A stretch of DNA of 64,000 nt from Bradyrhizobium sp. LHD-71 (GCF_031157255.1 NZ_JAVIFX010000009.1:1-64000); one strand, 5' to 3'; numbered from the stretch's first letter, positions 45,176-55,532 are shown. Translations and numbers: made by a program. Notes: generated by a model from the sequence alone, not told the origin.

Positions 45176-46246
45176 ATGGCGGGAGAAGCACGCAGATTTC
45201 TGGTAACCGGGGGCGCCGGCTTCATTGGTTCGGCTGTTGTTCGTCACCTGATTAGGAAGACGGGCCACCAAGTGCTGGTGCTCGATAAGCTGACCTATGC
45301 AGGAAATCTCGATTCTCTGAAGCCCGTCTCATCTGAGCCGCGGTTTGCATTCAAGCGCACCGACATCACCGATGCGGCGGCGGTCCGCAGCGTCATGAGC
45401 GACTATTCGCCGGATGTCATCATGCACCTCGCGGCCGAAAGCCACGTCGACCGGTCGATCGATGGCCCCGGCGAATTTATCCAGACCAATGTTGTCGGAA
45501 CATACGTGTTGCTCCAGGCCGCGCTAGACTTCTGGCGCGAGCTGCCGGAGCAGCGCAGGCAGTCGTTTCGCTTCCACCACATCTCGACCGACGAGGTGTA
45601 TGGTTCACTTGGCCCGACGGGACTGTTCCGCGAAGATACGGCCTACAAGCCCAATTCACCGTACTCCGCCTCGAAAGCGGCCTCGGACCACCTCGTTCGC
45701 GCCTGGTATCACACCTACGGCTTGCCAACGGTGCTGAGCAACTGCTCGAACAACTATGGCCCGTATCATTTTCCGGAAAAGCTTATTCCGCTGATGATCA
45801 TCAACGCGCTCGAAGGCAAGCCATTGCCGGTCTATGGCAAGGGCGACAACGTCCGCGACTGGCTTCATGTTGAGGATCATGCCGATGCGTTGCTGCACGT
45901 GGCGACCCGCGGCAGGACAGGCGAGAACTACAACATCGGCGGCAAGAATGAGCGCGCGAACATCGACGTCGTGAAAGCGATCTGCGCCTTGGTGGACGAA
46001 CTCGCCCCGGATCCGCGAATTCGTGACCGCAGCTTGCTGATCAACTATGTGACCGATCGTCCAGGCCACGACGCGCGTTACGCGATCGACGCCGGCAAGA
46101 TCGAGGCCGAGCTCGGCTGGCGTGCGCGTTACGATTTCGAGTCAGGGCTGCGCCAGACGGTTCGCTGGTATCTTGACAATCGCGCCTGGTGGGAGCGAGT
46201 GCGTTCGGGCGTCTACCGGGGAGAACGCCTCGGCGTCGCAGTCTAA
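45176..46246 (+). CDS. rfbB: dTDP-glucose 4,6-dehydratase (356 aa)
   Basis: RfbB makes dTDP-4-keto-6-deoxyglucose, the second step of dTDP-L-rhamnose synthesis in the cytosol. The NAD site is [12 protein letters not shown] (10-21), the active site has STDEVYG (137-143) with catalytic Asp-Glu, and [11 protein letters not shown] gives Tyr163 and Lys167. [18 protein letters not shown] is the substrate-binding signature. It leads the rhamnose set rfbB-rfbC-rfbD-rfbA, the genes being close or overlapping. The order here is B, C, D, A. Confidence 0.96.
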   Translation: MAGEARRFLVTGGAGFIGSAVVRHLIRKTGHQVLVLDKLTYAGNLDSLKPVSSEPRFAFKRTDITDAAAVRSVMSDYSPDVIMHLAAESHVDRSIDGPGEFIQTNVVGTYVLLQAALDFWRELPEQRRQSFRFHHISTDEVYGSLGPTGLFREDTAYKPNSPYSASKAASDHLVRAWYHTYGLPTVLSNCSNNYGPYHFPEKLIPLMIINALEGKPLPVYGKGDNVRDWLHVEDHADALLHVATRGRTGENYNIGGKNERANIDVVKAICALVDELAPDPRIRDRSLLINYVTDRPGHDARYAIDAGKIEAELGWRARYDFESGLRQTVRWYLDNRAWWERVRSGVYRGERLGVAV

Positions 46247-46273
46247 CGTTCATAGCAGCGCGCGAGAGTATCT

Positions 46274-46831
46274 ATGCTCACCGTTGAGCCAACCGAAATT
46301 CCGGCCGTCAAGCTGGTCACGCCGAAGTCGTTCGTCGACACGCGCGGCTCGTTCTGCGAGACCTATAACGAGAAGCGCTTCCAAGAGCATGGGATACCCC
46401 TGCGCTTTGTCCAGGACAACGAATCCCTGTCGCTGCGACCGGGGACGATTCGTGGGCTTCACTTTCAGGCTCACCCGTTTGCGCAGGACAAGCTGGTGCG
46501 CGTGCTGAGCGGGCGGATCCTAGATGTCGCCGTTGATCTGCGGCGGTCGTCAGCGACGTATGGCCGATGGATCGCGCGCGAACTGTCGAGTGAAACTGGC
46601 GCCCAGCTCCTCGTTCCGATCGGTTTCGCGCATGGCTTCTGCACGCTCGAACCTGATACGCGGGTGCTCTACAAGGTGACCGGATACTATTCGCCGGCAC
46701 ATGACTTGGGTATCGTATGGAACGATCCTGACCTTGGTGTGAACTGGCCCGTCGCGGCGGCCGATGTCGTGCTTTCCGACAAGGATCGCGACCTGCCGCG
46801 CTTCCGCGATCTGCCAGCCTATTTCGAGTAA
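46274..46831 (+). CDS. rfbC: dTDP-4-dehydrorhamnose 3,5-epimerase (185 aa)
   Basis: RfbC epimerises C3 and C5 of the 4-keto sugar in a cupin fold. Recognisable parts are VTPKSFVDTRGSFCETYN near the N-terminus, SLSLRPGTIRGLHFQ with catalytic His63, KLVRVLSGRILDVAVDLR and PIGFAHGFCTLEPDTRVLYK with the Tyr partner downstream. Length is standard. It follows rfbB by 27 bases. Confidence 0.96.
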   Translation: MLTVEPTEIPAVKLVTPKSFVDTRGSFCETYNEKRFQEHGIPLRFVQDNESLSLRPGTIRGLHFQAHPFAQDKLVRVLSGRILDVAVDLRRSSATYGRWIARELSSETGAQLLVPIGFAHGFCTLEPDTRVLYKVTGYYSPAHDLGIVWNDPDLGVNWPVAAADVVLSDKDRDLPRFRDLPAYFE

Positions 46832-46835
46832 TCCG

Positions 46836-47732
46836 ATGAGGCTCGCTGTCACTGGCCGTAACGGCCAGATCGTCCAGTCGTTGATGGAGCGCGTGCAAGG
46901 CACCTACGACACCCTGCTGACCGTTGCACGCCCCGAGATCGATCTGCTTCATCCGGATGGAATAGCTTCCGTGCTCGATGCCCTGCGGCCTGACGTCGTG
47001 GTGAACGCAGCGGCGTATACCGCGGTCGATGCGGCGGAAGATGATCGCGAGGCCGCGTTCACCATTAACGCGGCGGGAGCAGCCGCGGTGGCCGCTGCGA
47101 CGGCCCGGCTCGGCATTCCCGTCATCCAGCTGTCCACGGACTATGTCTTCGACGGACGACTCGAACGGGCCTACCGGGAGGACGATCAGACCGCGCCGCT
47201 TGGCGTCTATGGTTCGAGCAAGCTTGCGGGCGAGCAGGTCGTGGCCGCCGCCAATCCACGCCATGTGGTGCTGCGCATGGCATGGGTCTATAGTCCCTTT
47301 GGCAAGAATTTTGTCCGGACCATGTTGAACCTCGCACGACAGCGCGACGAGATCTCCGTGGTGGACGACCAGCATGGTACGCCGGGCAATGCGCTCGATC
47401 TGGCGGATGGCATTCTCGCGGTCGCGCGTAATCTCCACGCACGGCCGCACGATCAGGCGCTGTATGGCGTTTTTCACCTGGCTGCGGCGGGGCACACGAC
47501 TTGGGCCCAATTTGCCGAGGCGATCTTCGCAGTCGCACGGCAGGTTGACGGGCCGGCGGCAAACGTCAGGCGAATAACCACCGCCGAGTATCCGACCCCG
47601 GCGCGCCGGCCGGCGAACTCGCGGCTGGATGGGGCCAAGCTCGCCAAGGTGCATGGTGTGGAGCTTCCGCACTGGCAACGGTCGCTGCCGGCATGCGTCG
47701 AGCGCCTTGTCATACAGGAGTTCAGCGCATGA
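46836..47732 (+). CDS. rfbD: dTDP-4-dehydrorhamnose reductase (298 aa)
   Basis: RfbD reduces the C4 ketone to give dTDP-L-rhamnose using NADPH or NADH. The cofactor loop [12 protein letters not shown] lacks the last Gly of the usual GxxGQxG but keeps the family pattern. Then come [25 protein letters not shown] and [13 protein letters not shown] with Tyr and Lys. ATG 46836 is chosen because the family begins there, and it lies four bases after rfbC. A start 24 codons earlier is inside rfbC. Its stop overlaps the rfbA start. Confidence 0.94.
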   Translation: MRLAVTGRNGQIVQSLMERVQGTYDTLLTVARPEIDLLHPDGIASVLDALRPDVVVNAAAYTAVDAAEDDREAAFTINAAGAAAVAAATARLGIPVIQLSTDYVFDGRLERAYREDDQTAPLGVYGSSKLAGEQVVAAANPRHVVLRMAWVYSPFGKNFVRTMLNLARQRDEISVVDDQHGTPGNALDLADGILAVARNLHARPHDQALYGVFHLAAAGHTTWAQFAEAIFAVARQVDGPAANVRRITTAEYPTPARRPANSRLDGAKLAKVHGVELPHWQRSLPACVERLVIQEFSA

Positions 47733-48613
47733 ACGGAGTGACGAAAGGAATCATCTTGGCCGGTGGCAGCGGTACCCGCCTGCATCCGATGACGCTTGCC
47801 GCATCGAAGCAACTGCTGCCGATCTATGACAAGCCGCTGATCTATTATCCCCTATCGGTTCTAATGCTTGCGGGCATTCGTGAGATACTGATCATTTCCA
47901 CCCCGGACGATCTGCCTGTGTTCCGCCGGTTGCTCGGCGACGGCTCGAAGTGGGGTGTTTCGTTCAGCTACGCCGTGCAGCCAAGTCCAGACGGGCTCGC
48001 GCAGGCCTACATCATCGGCGCGGATTTCGTTGCAGGCCAGCGTTCGGCGCTGGTGCTTGGCGACAATCTTTTTTACGGGCATGACCTCGATCGGCTGCTC
48101 AAGAGTGCTTGCGCGCGCGAAAGCGGCGCGAGCATCTTTGCCTACCATGTCAGCGATCCGGAACGTTACGGTGTCGTCGACTTCAGTGATGAGGGGCGCG
48201 TCATCTCGATCGAAGAAAAGCCGAAGGAGCCGCGCTCGCACTGGGCGGTGACCGGGCTTTATTTCTATGACGAGAATGCGGTCGACTATGCTGCAAGGTT
48301 GCGGCCGTCGGCGCGCGGCGAACTGGAAATCACCGACCTGAACCGGATTTATCTCGAGAAAGAATGTTTGCACGTCGAGACGATGAAGCGCGGTTTTGCA
48401 TGGCTCGACACGGGCACGCCTGACAGTCTCCTCGAGGCTGCCGAGTTCGTGCGCACACTTGAAAAGCGTCAGGGCTTCAAGATCTGCTGCCCGGAGGAGG
48501 TTGCGTTTCGTCTCGGATGGATCGGTGCAGCACAGCTGGAGAAATTGGCAGGCGACATCGCCAAGAGCACCTATGGCCAGTATCTGATGAAGCTGGTCCA
48601 AGGGCAGATATGA
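47729..48613 (+). CDS. rfbA: Glucose-1-phosphate thymidylyltransferase (294 aa)
   Basis: RfbA joins dTTP and glucose-1-phosphate to make dTDP-glucose. The nucleotide loop is [15 protein letters not shown] (10-24), followed by [33 protein letters not shown] with metal-binding Asp, and later [14 protein letters not shown] and [14 protein letters not shown]. The start overlaps the rfbD stop (ATGA) and has AGGAG upstream. The gene ends by overlapping the next glycosyltransferase start in the same manner, so four genes are coupled. Confidence 0.96.
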   Translation: MNGVTKGIILAGGSGTRLHPMTLAASKQLLPIYDKPLIYYPLSVLMLAGIREILIISTPDDLPVFRRLLGDGSKWGVSFSYAVQPSPDGLAQAYIIGADFVAGQRSALVLGDNLFYGHDLDRLLKSACARESGASIFAYHVSDPERYGVVDFSDEGRVISIEEKPKEPRSHWAVTGLYFYDENAVDYAARLRPSARGELEITDLNRIYLEKECLHVETMKRGFAWLDTGTPDSLLEAAEFVRTLEKRQGFKICCPEEVAFRLGWIGAAQLEKLAGDIAKSTYGQYLMKLVQGQI

Positions 48614-49563
48614 GCGACGTCGACGAAAAAAGCGGCCAGCGCTGCGACGACGTAACTGCAGTCATTGTCACATACAATCCACCCGCCGAAGCTTTCGCCG
48701 CAACGCTGCAGGCGATTGCCGGCCAGGTCGGGCGCATCCTTGTGGTCGACAACGCATCCGGGGCCGAAGAGAAAGCGCTGATCGAGCGGCAAGTTGCCCA
48801 GTATGCCGAGATGGCCGGGGTTGCTTTTCAAGCCGAGAATCTTGGTCTGGGTGCCGCCCACAACATCGGAATGTCCCTGGCCCGCGAAGCAGGTTCCAGA
48901 TTTGCGTTGTTGCTTGATCAGGACAGTCAGGCAGGCACCGGCATGGTGGCGAAGCTTCGGGCGGCCTACGAACAGCTCGCCGCCGAGGGTGAACAGGTTG
49001 CCGGCGTCGGCCCGCGATACTTCGACCATCTGACGGGACTATACTCCGGCTTTGTGCAGGTCGGCACGTTCGATCTGATGCAGCGTCCGTGCGAGCAGGG
49101 TGCGGAGGTTGTCGAGGCCGACTTTCTCATTTCATCCGGCACGCTCGTCCCGCTCGCAGGCGTGGAGACGATCGGCCCCATCGACGAGCAGTTTTTCATC
49201 GATTACGTCGACACCGAATGGTGCTTCAGAGCGCGTGCGGCCGGCTACAAGCTGATCGGCGTGTGCGACGCGATGATGACACATTCGCTGGGTGAGCGCC
49301 GGGTGAGGTTCTGGTTTCCGTTTCGCTGGCGCAGCTTTTCCTTTCACAAGTCGTTCCGCTATTACTACATAGCGCGCAACGGCCTGCTCCTGTTGCGGCG
49401 AAGCTACATCCCGTTGCGGTGGCGCTTGATCGTGCTCAAACGCACGATCGTATTGGTGGCGATCCTGATCATCATACCCGGAGCGCGAGGCGAGCGCTTT
49501 GCAATGATTTCCCGAGGGCTCTACGACGGCGTTCGCGGAGCAACGGGACGGCTGGCAGGTTAA
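48610..49563 (+). CDS. GT2-family rhamnosyltransferase-like enzyme (317 aa)
   Basis: This GT2 enzyme shares the layout of rhamnan or O-antigen rhamnosyltransferases: [43 protein letters not shown], the metal site [10 protein letters not shown] and [20 protein letters not shown]. The C-terminal segment from about 250 is hydrophobic and basic ([20 protein letters not shown]) and probably anchors it to the membrane. Coupling to rfbA implies it uses dTDP-L-rhamnose. The ATG 48610 is chosen at the overlap; in-frame ATG 48517 is inside rfbA. Confidence 0.9.
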   Translation: MSDVDEKSGQRCDDVTAVIVTYNPPAEAFAATLQAIAGQVGRILVVDNASGAEEKALIERQVAQYAEMAGVAFQAENLGLGAAHNIGMSLAREAGSRFALLLDQDSQAGTGMVAKLRAAYEQLAAEGEQVAGVGPRYFDHLTGLYSGFVQVGTFDLMQRPCEQGAEVVEADFLISSGTLVPLAGVETIGPIDEQFFIDYVDTEWCFRARAAGYKLIGVCDAMMTHSLGERRVRFWFPFRWRSFSFHKSFRYYYIARNGLLLLRRSYIPLRWRLIVLKRTIVLVAILIIIPGARGERFAMISRGLYDGVRGATGRLAG

Positions 49564-50258
49564 GCGGAACGCGTCGGCTGCGGCTCGTGCCCGGCAGCGT
49601 TCTCACCGTCCTTCTCCGCAACGAGGTTGACGTTGAGAAAGGCTTCATGCGCAACAGCCAGGGGATTTCGTTCCGACAGGATACTTGCCGGGTATTCGTA
49701 CCAGCTTGCCTGGTTCTTGAAGCCGAACTCCTGAGCAAATAGCGTTTCCATCGCCTCGCGACTGAAGCGCCAATAGTCATAGGGGTGAGCATGAATCGGA
49801 TAGCATTGGTGCGTCTGCACATAGACCCGTCCGCCTGGACGGAGGACCTTCCCGATCTGCTCCGCGGCAAGCCACGGACGTCTGATATGTTCGAACACGG
49901 AGCAGGCAATCACTGCGTCGATGCTGCCCGCTTCGAATGTCTTCGATAATCGCTCAGCATCGACAACGGCATCGACATCAAGTCCGGACATGTAATCGCA
50001 GGCGACGTAGCGAACGCTCGGCGCGACCCAAGTTCGTCGGACGGTTGGCGGATCACCCGCGACACGGCGGGTGCCGAGCTCCAGCACCGTGCCCGTCTGG
50101 ACCGAGCCGAGCCACGCCTTGAAACTTCCCAACCCCGATGAGCTGCCTGGCTCCACTCCGCGTCCGCGGCCATTCGAGAATGTTCGCGCAAGCTGCTCCA
50201 GCGCGACGCGAGTCGCAGGCGACTTGAACACGGCTCGCTTCAGAGAACGGAGGACCAT
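49560..50258 (-). CDS. Class I SAM methyltransferase (232 aa)
   Basis: Motif I is GTVLELGTRRVAGDP, then AVVDAERLSKTFEAGSIDAV and CSVFEHIRRPWLAAEQIGKV, followed by RPGGRVYVQTHQCYPIHAHP. The phrase PYDYWRFSREAMETLF is typical of UbiE-like methyltransferases found in polysaccharide loci. Its stop overlaps the convergent rhamnosyltransferase stop by four bases. It is followed, on the same strand, by nothing close; the upstream neighbour is the AGE epimerase 92 bases away, but read in the other order. Probable glycan methyltransferase. Confidence 0.85.
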   Translation of the reverse strand: MVLRSLKRAVFKSPATRVALEQLARTFSNGRGRGVEPGSSSGLGSFKAWLGSVQTGTVLELGTRRVAGDPPTVRRTWVAPSVRYVACDYMSGLDVDAVVDAERLSKTFEAGSIDAVIACSVFEHIRRPWLAAEQIGKVLRPGGRVYVQTHQCYPIHAHPYDYWRFSREAMETLFAQEFGFKNQASWYEYPASILSERNPLAVAHEAFLNVNLVAEKDGENAAGHEPQPTRSA

Positions 50259-50350
50259 CGTGTTTCCGGAGGCGGGACGTAGGGATCTAAAATTTGCCGA
50301 GCGTTACCGGTCAGGCAACAGGTAGCATAGCACAAACGCTTCGGCGCCGC

Positions 50351-51493
50351 TCATGACAGAACCTGTCGTGCCTCGGATATCGCGCAAAGCACGTGGTAGA
50401 ACGTCGATGCAGGAATGGTTTCGACCAGCGAGCGCCCATCAGCGTCGAACTTGTCGTACCAGCCGCCCGGTATGGGATGATCGAGATAGTGCTTCTTGAG
50501 CCTGGCAAGTGCTGCGCGCGCTTCGGGCTTTGCGCTCTCGTCGCCATCTTCAGCTTGCGCGATCCACGCCTTCGCAATTTCGGTTTGCGGCCAGCATCGT
50601 CGCGTCGCGCGCGTAATTTGACCCTGGTCATTGCCTTCGTCGACGAGAAGGCCGCCGGGGTCCCGATAGCGCAGGGCGGACGCAAGCAACGCTGTGCGGA
50701 AGCGTGCCGTCGGACAGCCTGTGATGCGTTCAAATCCCTTCAGCAGCCACGTCCATTCGGCGAGGTGGCCCGGCTCGACGACAACGGGTGGGATCTTCGA
50801 CCAGTCGTCCTCGAAATACTCGCTAAGGGTCTGCGTCCGCTGATCGTAGAAGTTCCCGGCAAACAGCCCGAACATGTCACCCGCCCGATTCTGGAACACG
50901 GCCTCGCCGGTCGCATCGAACAGGGCGATCATTGCCTCGAGCATGTGCATATGCGGGTTTTGCCGCCGCGGCAGCGACGCCGGCAGCGCTTCATTGAAAC
51001 CACCGTGTGGTGAACGAAGCCGCTGATCCAGGAAGATCAGTGTCTGGTCGATCTCGCTGCGGATCTGCGCGTCCGGCTTGATCTGATGAACAGTCGCCAA
51101 CGCCAGCAACACGAACGCATGATCGTAGGTATCCCGGCTGGGGTCTGCCGTAGCGCCGTCTGGGCCGAGGGTGTGCACATATCCAGGCGCACCGTCTGGA
51201 CTACGCGCCTTGGCGAGCAGGTAGTCGAGCCCCTTCAGGGCGATCTCCTTTGCGTCCGGGTGCCAACCGAATTGCGATGCCTTGGCGTAGCAGTAGATCT
51301 GCCGCGCCTGCACCAGCGTTCGGCGGGCTACGTCGTGATCCGGTGCACCATCTTTGCTCAGGCGTTCGAAGAACCCGCCATGCTGCTTGTCCCACCCGGT
51401 ATCGGCCCAGAGCGGCAACGCCTGTTCAGTGGCCCACACCTCCAGTCCGGCAACGATGTCTTCGCCTTCGTCCGCTTCGGTCATTGCAGTCAT
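50351..51493 (-). CDS. AGE-family N-acylglucosamine 2-epimerase / mannose isomerase-like protein (380 aa)
   Basis: The family has an (α/α)6 barrel and interconverts C2 epimers or aldose and ketose, for example GlcNAc/ManNAc or mannose/fructose. Visible are WDKQHGGFFERL, RRTLVQARQIYCYAKA, TYDHAFVLLALA, NPHMHMLEAMIALFDATGE, PGHLAEWTWLLKGFERI and RRCWPQTEIAKAWI, the last two carrying His and Glu that form the active centre. It could supply mannose or fructose-6-phosphate-linked sugar for GDP-mannose. The start is taken at ATG 51493; a preceding TTG also exists. Exact reaction cannot be set from sequence. Confidence 0.85.
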   Translation of the reverse strand: MTAMTEADEGEDIVAGLEVWATEQALPLWADTGWDKQHGGFFERLSKDGAPDHDVARRTLVQARQIYCYAKASQFGWHPDAKEIALKGLDYLLAKARSPDGAPGYVHTLGPDGATADPSRDTYDHAFVLLALATVHQIKPDAQIRSEIDQTLIFLDQRLRSPHGGFNEALPASLPRRQNPHMHMLEAMIALFDATGEAVFQNRAGDMFGLFAGNFYDQRTQTLSEYFEDDWSKIPPVVVEPGHLAEWTWLLKGFERITGCPTARFRTALLASALRYRDPGGLLVDEGNDQGQITRATRRCWPQTEIAKAWIAQAEDGDESAKPEARAALARLKKHYLDHPIPGGWYDKFDADGRSLVETIPASTFYHVLCAISEARQVLS

Positions 51494-51693
51494 CAACTGT
51501 CGCTCCAGCGCCCGCGGCCCCCGCCCGTCTACACAACGTGCGTTGCAGCATTGGTCTGGACGAGCCTCTGTCGGAGGTCAAGCCTCTGTAAGCCTCTCGT
51601 TGCGTTGATACTCGAGATGAAATTGCATCGTGCGGTCACGAGGCACGGCGGCGCCAAAAGCGGCGATAGTGGCGCTTTGGCGGCAACCAAGCG

Positions 51694-52704
51694 TCAGGTG
51701 GGCGGCCGGGCAAACCTGCGCAAGACCAGTGTAACAGCCGCAAGGCCCGCAAATGCGAGCGCGAGCTGGACCGACGTTGCAGGTACTGCGGTCGAAGCTA
51801 CCGCAAGCAGCGCGAGCAGGAGATTCAGGAGAAAAACGCGCGTGACGACCTGCATAACCGACAGGCCGTTGTCGGTCGCGCGCTGATAGAAATGACTGCG
51901 ATGGGCTAGCCAGAATTTTTCGCCGCGCATCATTCGCCCAAGCAGAGTCACGGTGGCATCGGCCACATAGTACATCGGCAACAGCAGCGCAGCCAAAAGC
52001 TGGCCGTGCATAGCGAGATCAAGCAAACACCAGCCGAGCAGGAGGCCGGTCGGCAGGCTTCCGACGTCGCCAAGAAAGATTTGTGCAACCGGGCGGTTGA
52101 AAGGCGCGAAGCCGACGAAGGCTCCGACCAGCGCGGCGGCAAGAATGGTCGCGGGCACGGAGAGATGACCGCTCGTCCCAAGCAGAACCAGGGTCGAGGC
52201 GACAGGAATGACCTCGGCAGCAGTCATCCAGTCCAATCCGTCCATGAAATTGACGAGGTTGACGAACCACAACGCGGCAAGCGCAAGCGCCGCCCGCTCG
52301 GCCCAGAGCGGCAGGGCGGGGGTCAACCGGGCCTCGTCCGGTAACGCCGCGAGGGCGATGACGACGGCGAGTAACTGTAGCAGCAGTCGTGGGACGATCC
52401 GGGCCGGCGCCAGATCGTCGATAGCTCCGACGACGGCAATCAATACCGTTGCGGCAATTACCAGGCCGATGTGTTCGATATCTTGTGGCGCCCAGATGCC
52501 AAGCGCGAAACTTGTGGCGGTGATGGCCGCGATCACGACCCCCACACCTGCCCCTTGTGGCGTCGGGACCTGATGCGACGACCGCGCCTGCGGCAGAGCC
52601 ATCGCGTGACGCCGCAGCAGCGGAAGCATCGCGAAGATGATTGCGGCCGACAGAAACGCCGCAAGCGAAAAGGCAACGGTCGTCATGAGGGTGGGGTCGT
52701 GCAT
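51694..52704 (-). CDS. WecA/WbpL-like undecaprenyl-phosphate sugar-1-phosphate transferase (336 aa)
   Basis: These integral enzymes (GT4-type MraY/WecA superfamily) start O-antigen assembly by moving a HexNAc-1-phosphate to undecaprenyl phosphate. About ten membrane spans are visible. The motifs are VGAIDDLAPARIV, FVNLVNFMDGLDWMTAAEV, IFLGDVGSLPTGLLLGW and LAHRSHFYQRA, matching the known Mg- and nucleotide-binding loops. The nearby 4,6-dehydratase and reductase genes suggest QuiNAc- or FucNAc-1-P as donor. Start taken at ATG 52704; the frame extends 28 codons upstream to 52788. Confidence 0.9.
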   Translation of the reverse strand: MHDPTLMTTVAFSLAAFLSAAIIFAMLPLLRRHAMALPQARSSHQVPTPQGAGVGVVIAAITATSFALGIWAPQDIEHIGLVIAATVLIAVVGAIDDLAPARIVPRLLLQLLAVVIALAALPDEARLTPALPLWAERAALALAALWFVNLVNFMDGLDWMTAAEVIPVASTLVLLGTSGHLSVPATILAAALVGAFVGFAPFNRPVAQIFLGDVGSLPTGLLLGWCLLDLAMHGQLLAALLLPMYYVADATVTLLGRMMRGEKFWLAHRSHFYQRATDNGLSVMQVVTRVFLLNLLLALLAVASTAVPATSVQLALAFAGLAAVTLVLRRFARPPT

Positions 52705-52981
52705 TTTAGATCGAATCCGCCGCCCCGAGGGGGCAGCGCCGGCGTCGTTCAGAGCCTGCCGCAGGAGGCTCGGCGGAGAGGAATCCAAACGATCTCTAGG
52801 TCAGGAATACTGCGCCAATCAAGTCGGGAGATGGACGGGCTTGCGCAGGCAGTCAATGGTTTGGCAAGGCTGTTGAGAACGTCATATGGCGATTGTGACA
52901 ACATGCCAATCGTGCGGCCAAACTCTCATTGCATGTTACTTTATGATGCGCGAAGATCATATTGAAGGAGCCCAATAATCT

Positions 52982-54466
52982 ATGAAGCTGTTGTCGCTTG
53001 CGGGGGCCGAAACCGACAGCCAAGTTTATGCGGTTTTGGTTTCGGCAAGCCTGGTTCTGTCGGTTTGGGGAGCCTACGCCCAGTTCGTTCCGAATCCGGA
53101 CGCTGTGCATTACCTGCGCGCGGCCGAGCTGTTTGCGAACGGCCAATGGAGCGAAGGGGCAGAAGTCTATCGATGGCCATTCTATAGCGCGAGCGTTGCT
53201 TTTGTGATCGCCCTGACGGGCGCGTCGGCCCTTGCGGCAGCTCATACCGTTAATGCCTTGCTGGATGCCGCAACTGCCGTCATCTTTGTCGCGCTTGTGG
53301 GAAGGCTGGCCGGCGACAGCCGCCGAATTGTCCTTTGGGCGGCACTGTTCATTTTGATGCACCCGAAGCTCATGCAGCTGCGCCCCTTGATCATCCGTGA
53401 TCATGGGTTCTTCGCGTTCTTCCTTCTCGCGCTTTATCTTCTGGTCGTCGACCGCCAGTCTCCAAGCATCATGCGGAAATTGGGCATCGCAGGTGCGATC
53501 GCTCTCGCGACGCTTTTCAGGCTGGAGGGCGCCTTCCTGTTCTTGATCGTGCCTGCCTTCTATTTCTTTGACCGGAGCTCTTCGTTCGCCGCCAAGGCGG
53601 CCGTTGTTGCCGTCGTCCTGCTTGTCTGTGGTTTGTTCGTCCCTGGCTATTCGCTCTGGACCGGCACGAATGCGTTTTCGACGAGTTCGGTAACCGGGGT
53701 CGTCGGCGGTTGGTCAGGCCAGATCGAGAATCTGTTCAAGCATATGCACGTGCTGAGCGGACAGCTTGAGAAGATGTTGCCGCCCGGACGAAACGTCGGT
53801 GCGCTTGCATACGCAGGCATCGTCTGGGCCATCACTCTTGACGTCCTGCTGCGCGCCTTGACGATGCCGATCGCAGTGCTGGCGATTTTTGCATTCCTGC
53901 CACGGCGGCTGCTGCCTGAGTTCGCTACGCGCTTCGTTGGTTGGTTCGCCTGGTGGCAGCTGCCGCTGCTGCTGACGTTCATGGCGTTCGCATTGTTCCT
54001 GGATTGGCGGTACGCAATGGCCTTCGCCCTCGTCGGGGGAATTCCGGCTGTGTTCGCGTTGGAGGCCGCCGCGCACAATGCTTCATTCGGCGGTCGCCGC
54101 GAAAAGCTTGTGCTGTATGCGGCGGTCGGAGCAATCGTCATTCCCTTCATGTTGGCTGTTCCGAAGGTTTCAAATCTGTCCTATATGCGTGATGCTGGTT
54201 ACTGGATTCGGGACGAACTGCCTGTCGGCACCGGAATTCTGACCAATGAGGGGCGGCTCGCGTATTTTTCGGGCAGGGCGTACGAGCGCGAGATCAGGTT
54301 CCGCGTTACGGAAGGCTTGAAGGACAGTCTGCCGGGTGCGGATTACCTTCTGTTGCATATCCATAGCGAGGTGTCCCCGTCCATGCCGGGGATCGACCAG
54401 GCAAAGATCGTCGCGACGTTCAAGGGCGAAGGCGACGGGCGAATTGTGGCGTATCGCCTTCGCTGA
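52982..54466 (+). CDS. GT39/GT-C-like polytopic membrane glycosyltransferase (494 aa)
   Basis: About ten membrane spans are present. The first loop has FVPNPDAVHYLRAAELFA followed by WPFYSASVAFVIA, the typical acidic-residue and re-entrant pattern of ArnT/PMT relatives that use polyprenyl-phosphate sugars. The soluble end (from about 400) has the pattern WIRDELPVGTGILTNEGRLA seen in this group. GGAG is present eleven bases before the ATG. It precedes the epimerase gene by 18 bases, so they share a transcript. It is the best-supported of the four GT-C-like proteins. Confidence 0.78.
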   Translation: MKLLSLAGAETDSQVYAVLVSASLVLSVWGAYAQFVPNPDAVHYLRAAELFANGQWSEGAEVYRWPFYSASVAFVIALTGASALAAAHTVNALLDAATAVIFVALVGRLAGDSRRIVLWAALFILMHPKLMQLRPLIIRDHGFFAFFLLALYLLVVDRQSPSIMRKLGIAGAIALATLFRLEGAFLFLIVPAFYFFDRSSSFAAKAAVVAVVLLVCGLFVPGYSLWTGTNAFSTSSVTGVVGGWSGQIENLFKHMHVLSGQLEKMLPPGRNVGALAYAGIVWAITLDVLLRALTMPIAVLAIFAFLPRRLLPEFATRFVGWFAWWQLPLLLTFMAFALFLDWRYAMAFALVGGIPAVFALEAAAHNASFGGRREKLVLYAAVGAIVIPFMLAVPKVSNLSYMRDAGYWIRDELPVGTGILTNEGRLAYFSGRAYEREIRFRVTEGLKDSLPGADYLLLHIHSEVSPSMPGIDQAKIVATFKGEGDGRIVAYRLR

Positions 54467-54484
54467 AACCCTTTGCAGGGTCTG

Positions 54485-55369
54485 ATGACAAAACCGACGC
54501 GGGTGGTGGTCACGGGTGCCAGCGGCTTTGCGGGCAGTCATCTGGTTTCGTGCCTTGCGGCGATGGATTTCAAGGTACTTGCGCTTAGTCGCGCGCCCGG
54601 CAACGCTCTTGATCGAAAGAACGTAACCACGGCGCGGATGCCCGATCTCGCTGATCCTCGCCCCGCATGGGAGGATATTCTTGGTTCCGGCGACGTCGTC
54701 GTTCATCTCGCTGGCCTCGCTCATGGCGCGGTTGATGACCCGCGACATGACGTGATCAATCATCGCGGAACTGCACGGCTTGCAGAGGCTGCCGCCACGG
54801 GCTCGGTTGAACGAATCATTCTCGTGTCTTCGATTGCCGCGCAGACAGGAAACACGGCCGCAAAGGTGCTGAGCGAAGCGGATGATCCAAGTCCGGTGAG
54901 CGCGTATGGCCGCTCGAAACTTGAAGCGGAAAGGGCGGTGCGCGACAGCGGCGTTCCCTATACGATCCTGCGGCCGGTCGTCATCTACGGGGAGGGCGCA
55001 AAGGGAAATCCGGCTGCGCTTGAAAGATTGGCTCGCATGCCGATACCGTTACCGATTTCGGGCCTCACCGCGCGCCGATCCGTTCTCTCCGTCGGCAATT
55101 TCAGCCGGGCCGTGCTGGCCGTGCTGACGAGTGAACAAGCGCGCAACGAGGTTTATCTCGTTGCCGACCCGCTTCCGCTGACCGTCAGCGAAATGGTCGT
55201 CCGCTCCCGCAAATTGTCGGGGAGGCGGCCCGGTCTGATCTATGTTCCACCCTCGCTGCTGAAAGCCCTGTTTGTAACATTCGGCCTGCGGAGCGTCTGG
55301 AGACGGATCGGCGAGCCACTGGTCGTGAGTACAGACCGCCTTCGTTCGTTGGGCTGGACGCCGCAATAG
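54485..55369 (+). CDS. NAD(P)-dependent sugar epimerase/4-reductase, WreQ/WbpV-like (294 aa)
   Basis: This extended SDR protein has VTGASGFAGSHLV for the cofactor loop, VVHLAGLAHG, VSSIAAQTGN for the Ser, and SAYGRSKLEAERAV with catalytic Tyr and Lys. In rhizobial O-antigen systems a protein of this type reduces UDP-4-keto-6-deoxy-GlcNAc to UDP-QuiNAc, working with a membrane 4,6-dehydratase and a WecA-like transferase. All three are present here (51694, 54485, 55533). ATG 54485 begins the fold; a TTG four codons earlier is less likely. Confidence 0.83.
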   Translation: MTKPTRVVVTGASGFAGSHLVSCLAAMDFKVLALSRAPGNALDRKNVTTARMPDLADPRPAWEDILGSGDVVVHLAGLAHGAVDDPRHDVINHRGTARLAEAAATGSVERIILVSSIAAQTGNTAAKVLSEADDPSPVSAYGRSKLEAERAVRDSGVPYTILRPVVIYGEGAKGNPAALERLARMPIPLPISGLTARRSVLSVGNFSRAVLAVLTSEQARNEVYLVADPLPLTVSEMVVRSRKLSGRRPGLIYVPPSLLKALFVTFGLRSVWRRIGEPLVVSTDRLRSLGWTPQ

Positions 55370-55532
55370 TCGTGTTCGCGACCTTCCGTCCCGCTCGCGG
55401 TGGCGAGATTGCGACGATCCTGGTCGCGCCGTTGTATTAGTTCTTTGCTTTTGTTAAGGAAATTTCTCAGCAGTGAGATCGCGTGCCGCTGGCGATCGGG
55501 GACAGGCAGCGAACAACTCGGGCCGGAGTAGG

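Noticed and set aside
46317-47678. 453-residue minus-strand frame over rfbC and rfbD
   Set aside because: Shadow of the rhamnose genes; ends in low-complexity Arg/Ser/Pro sequence.
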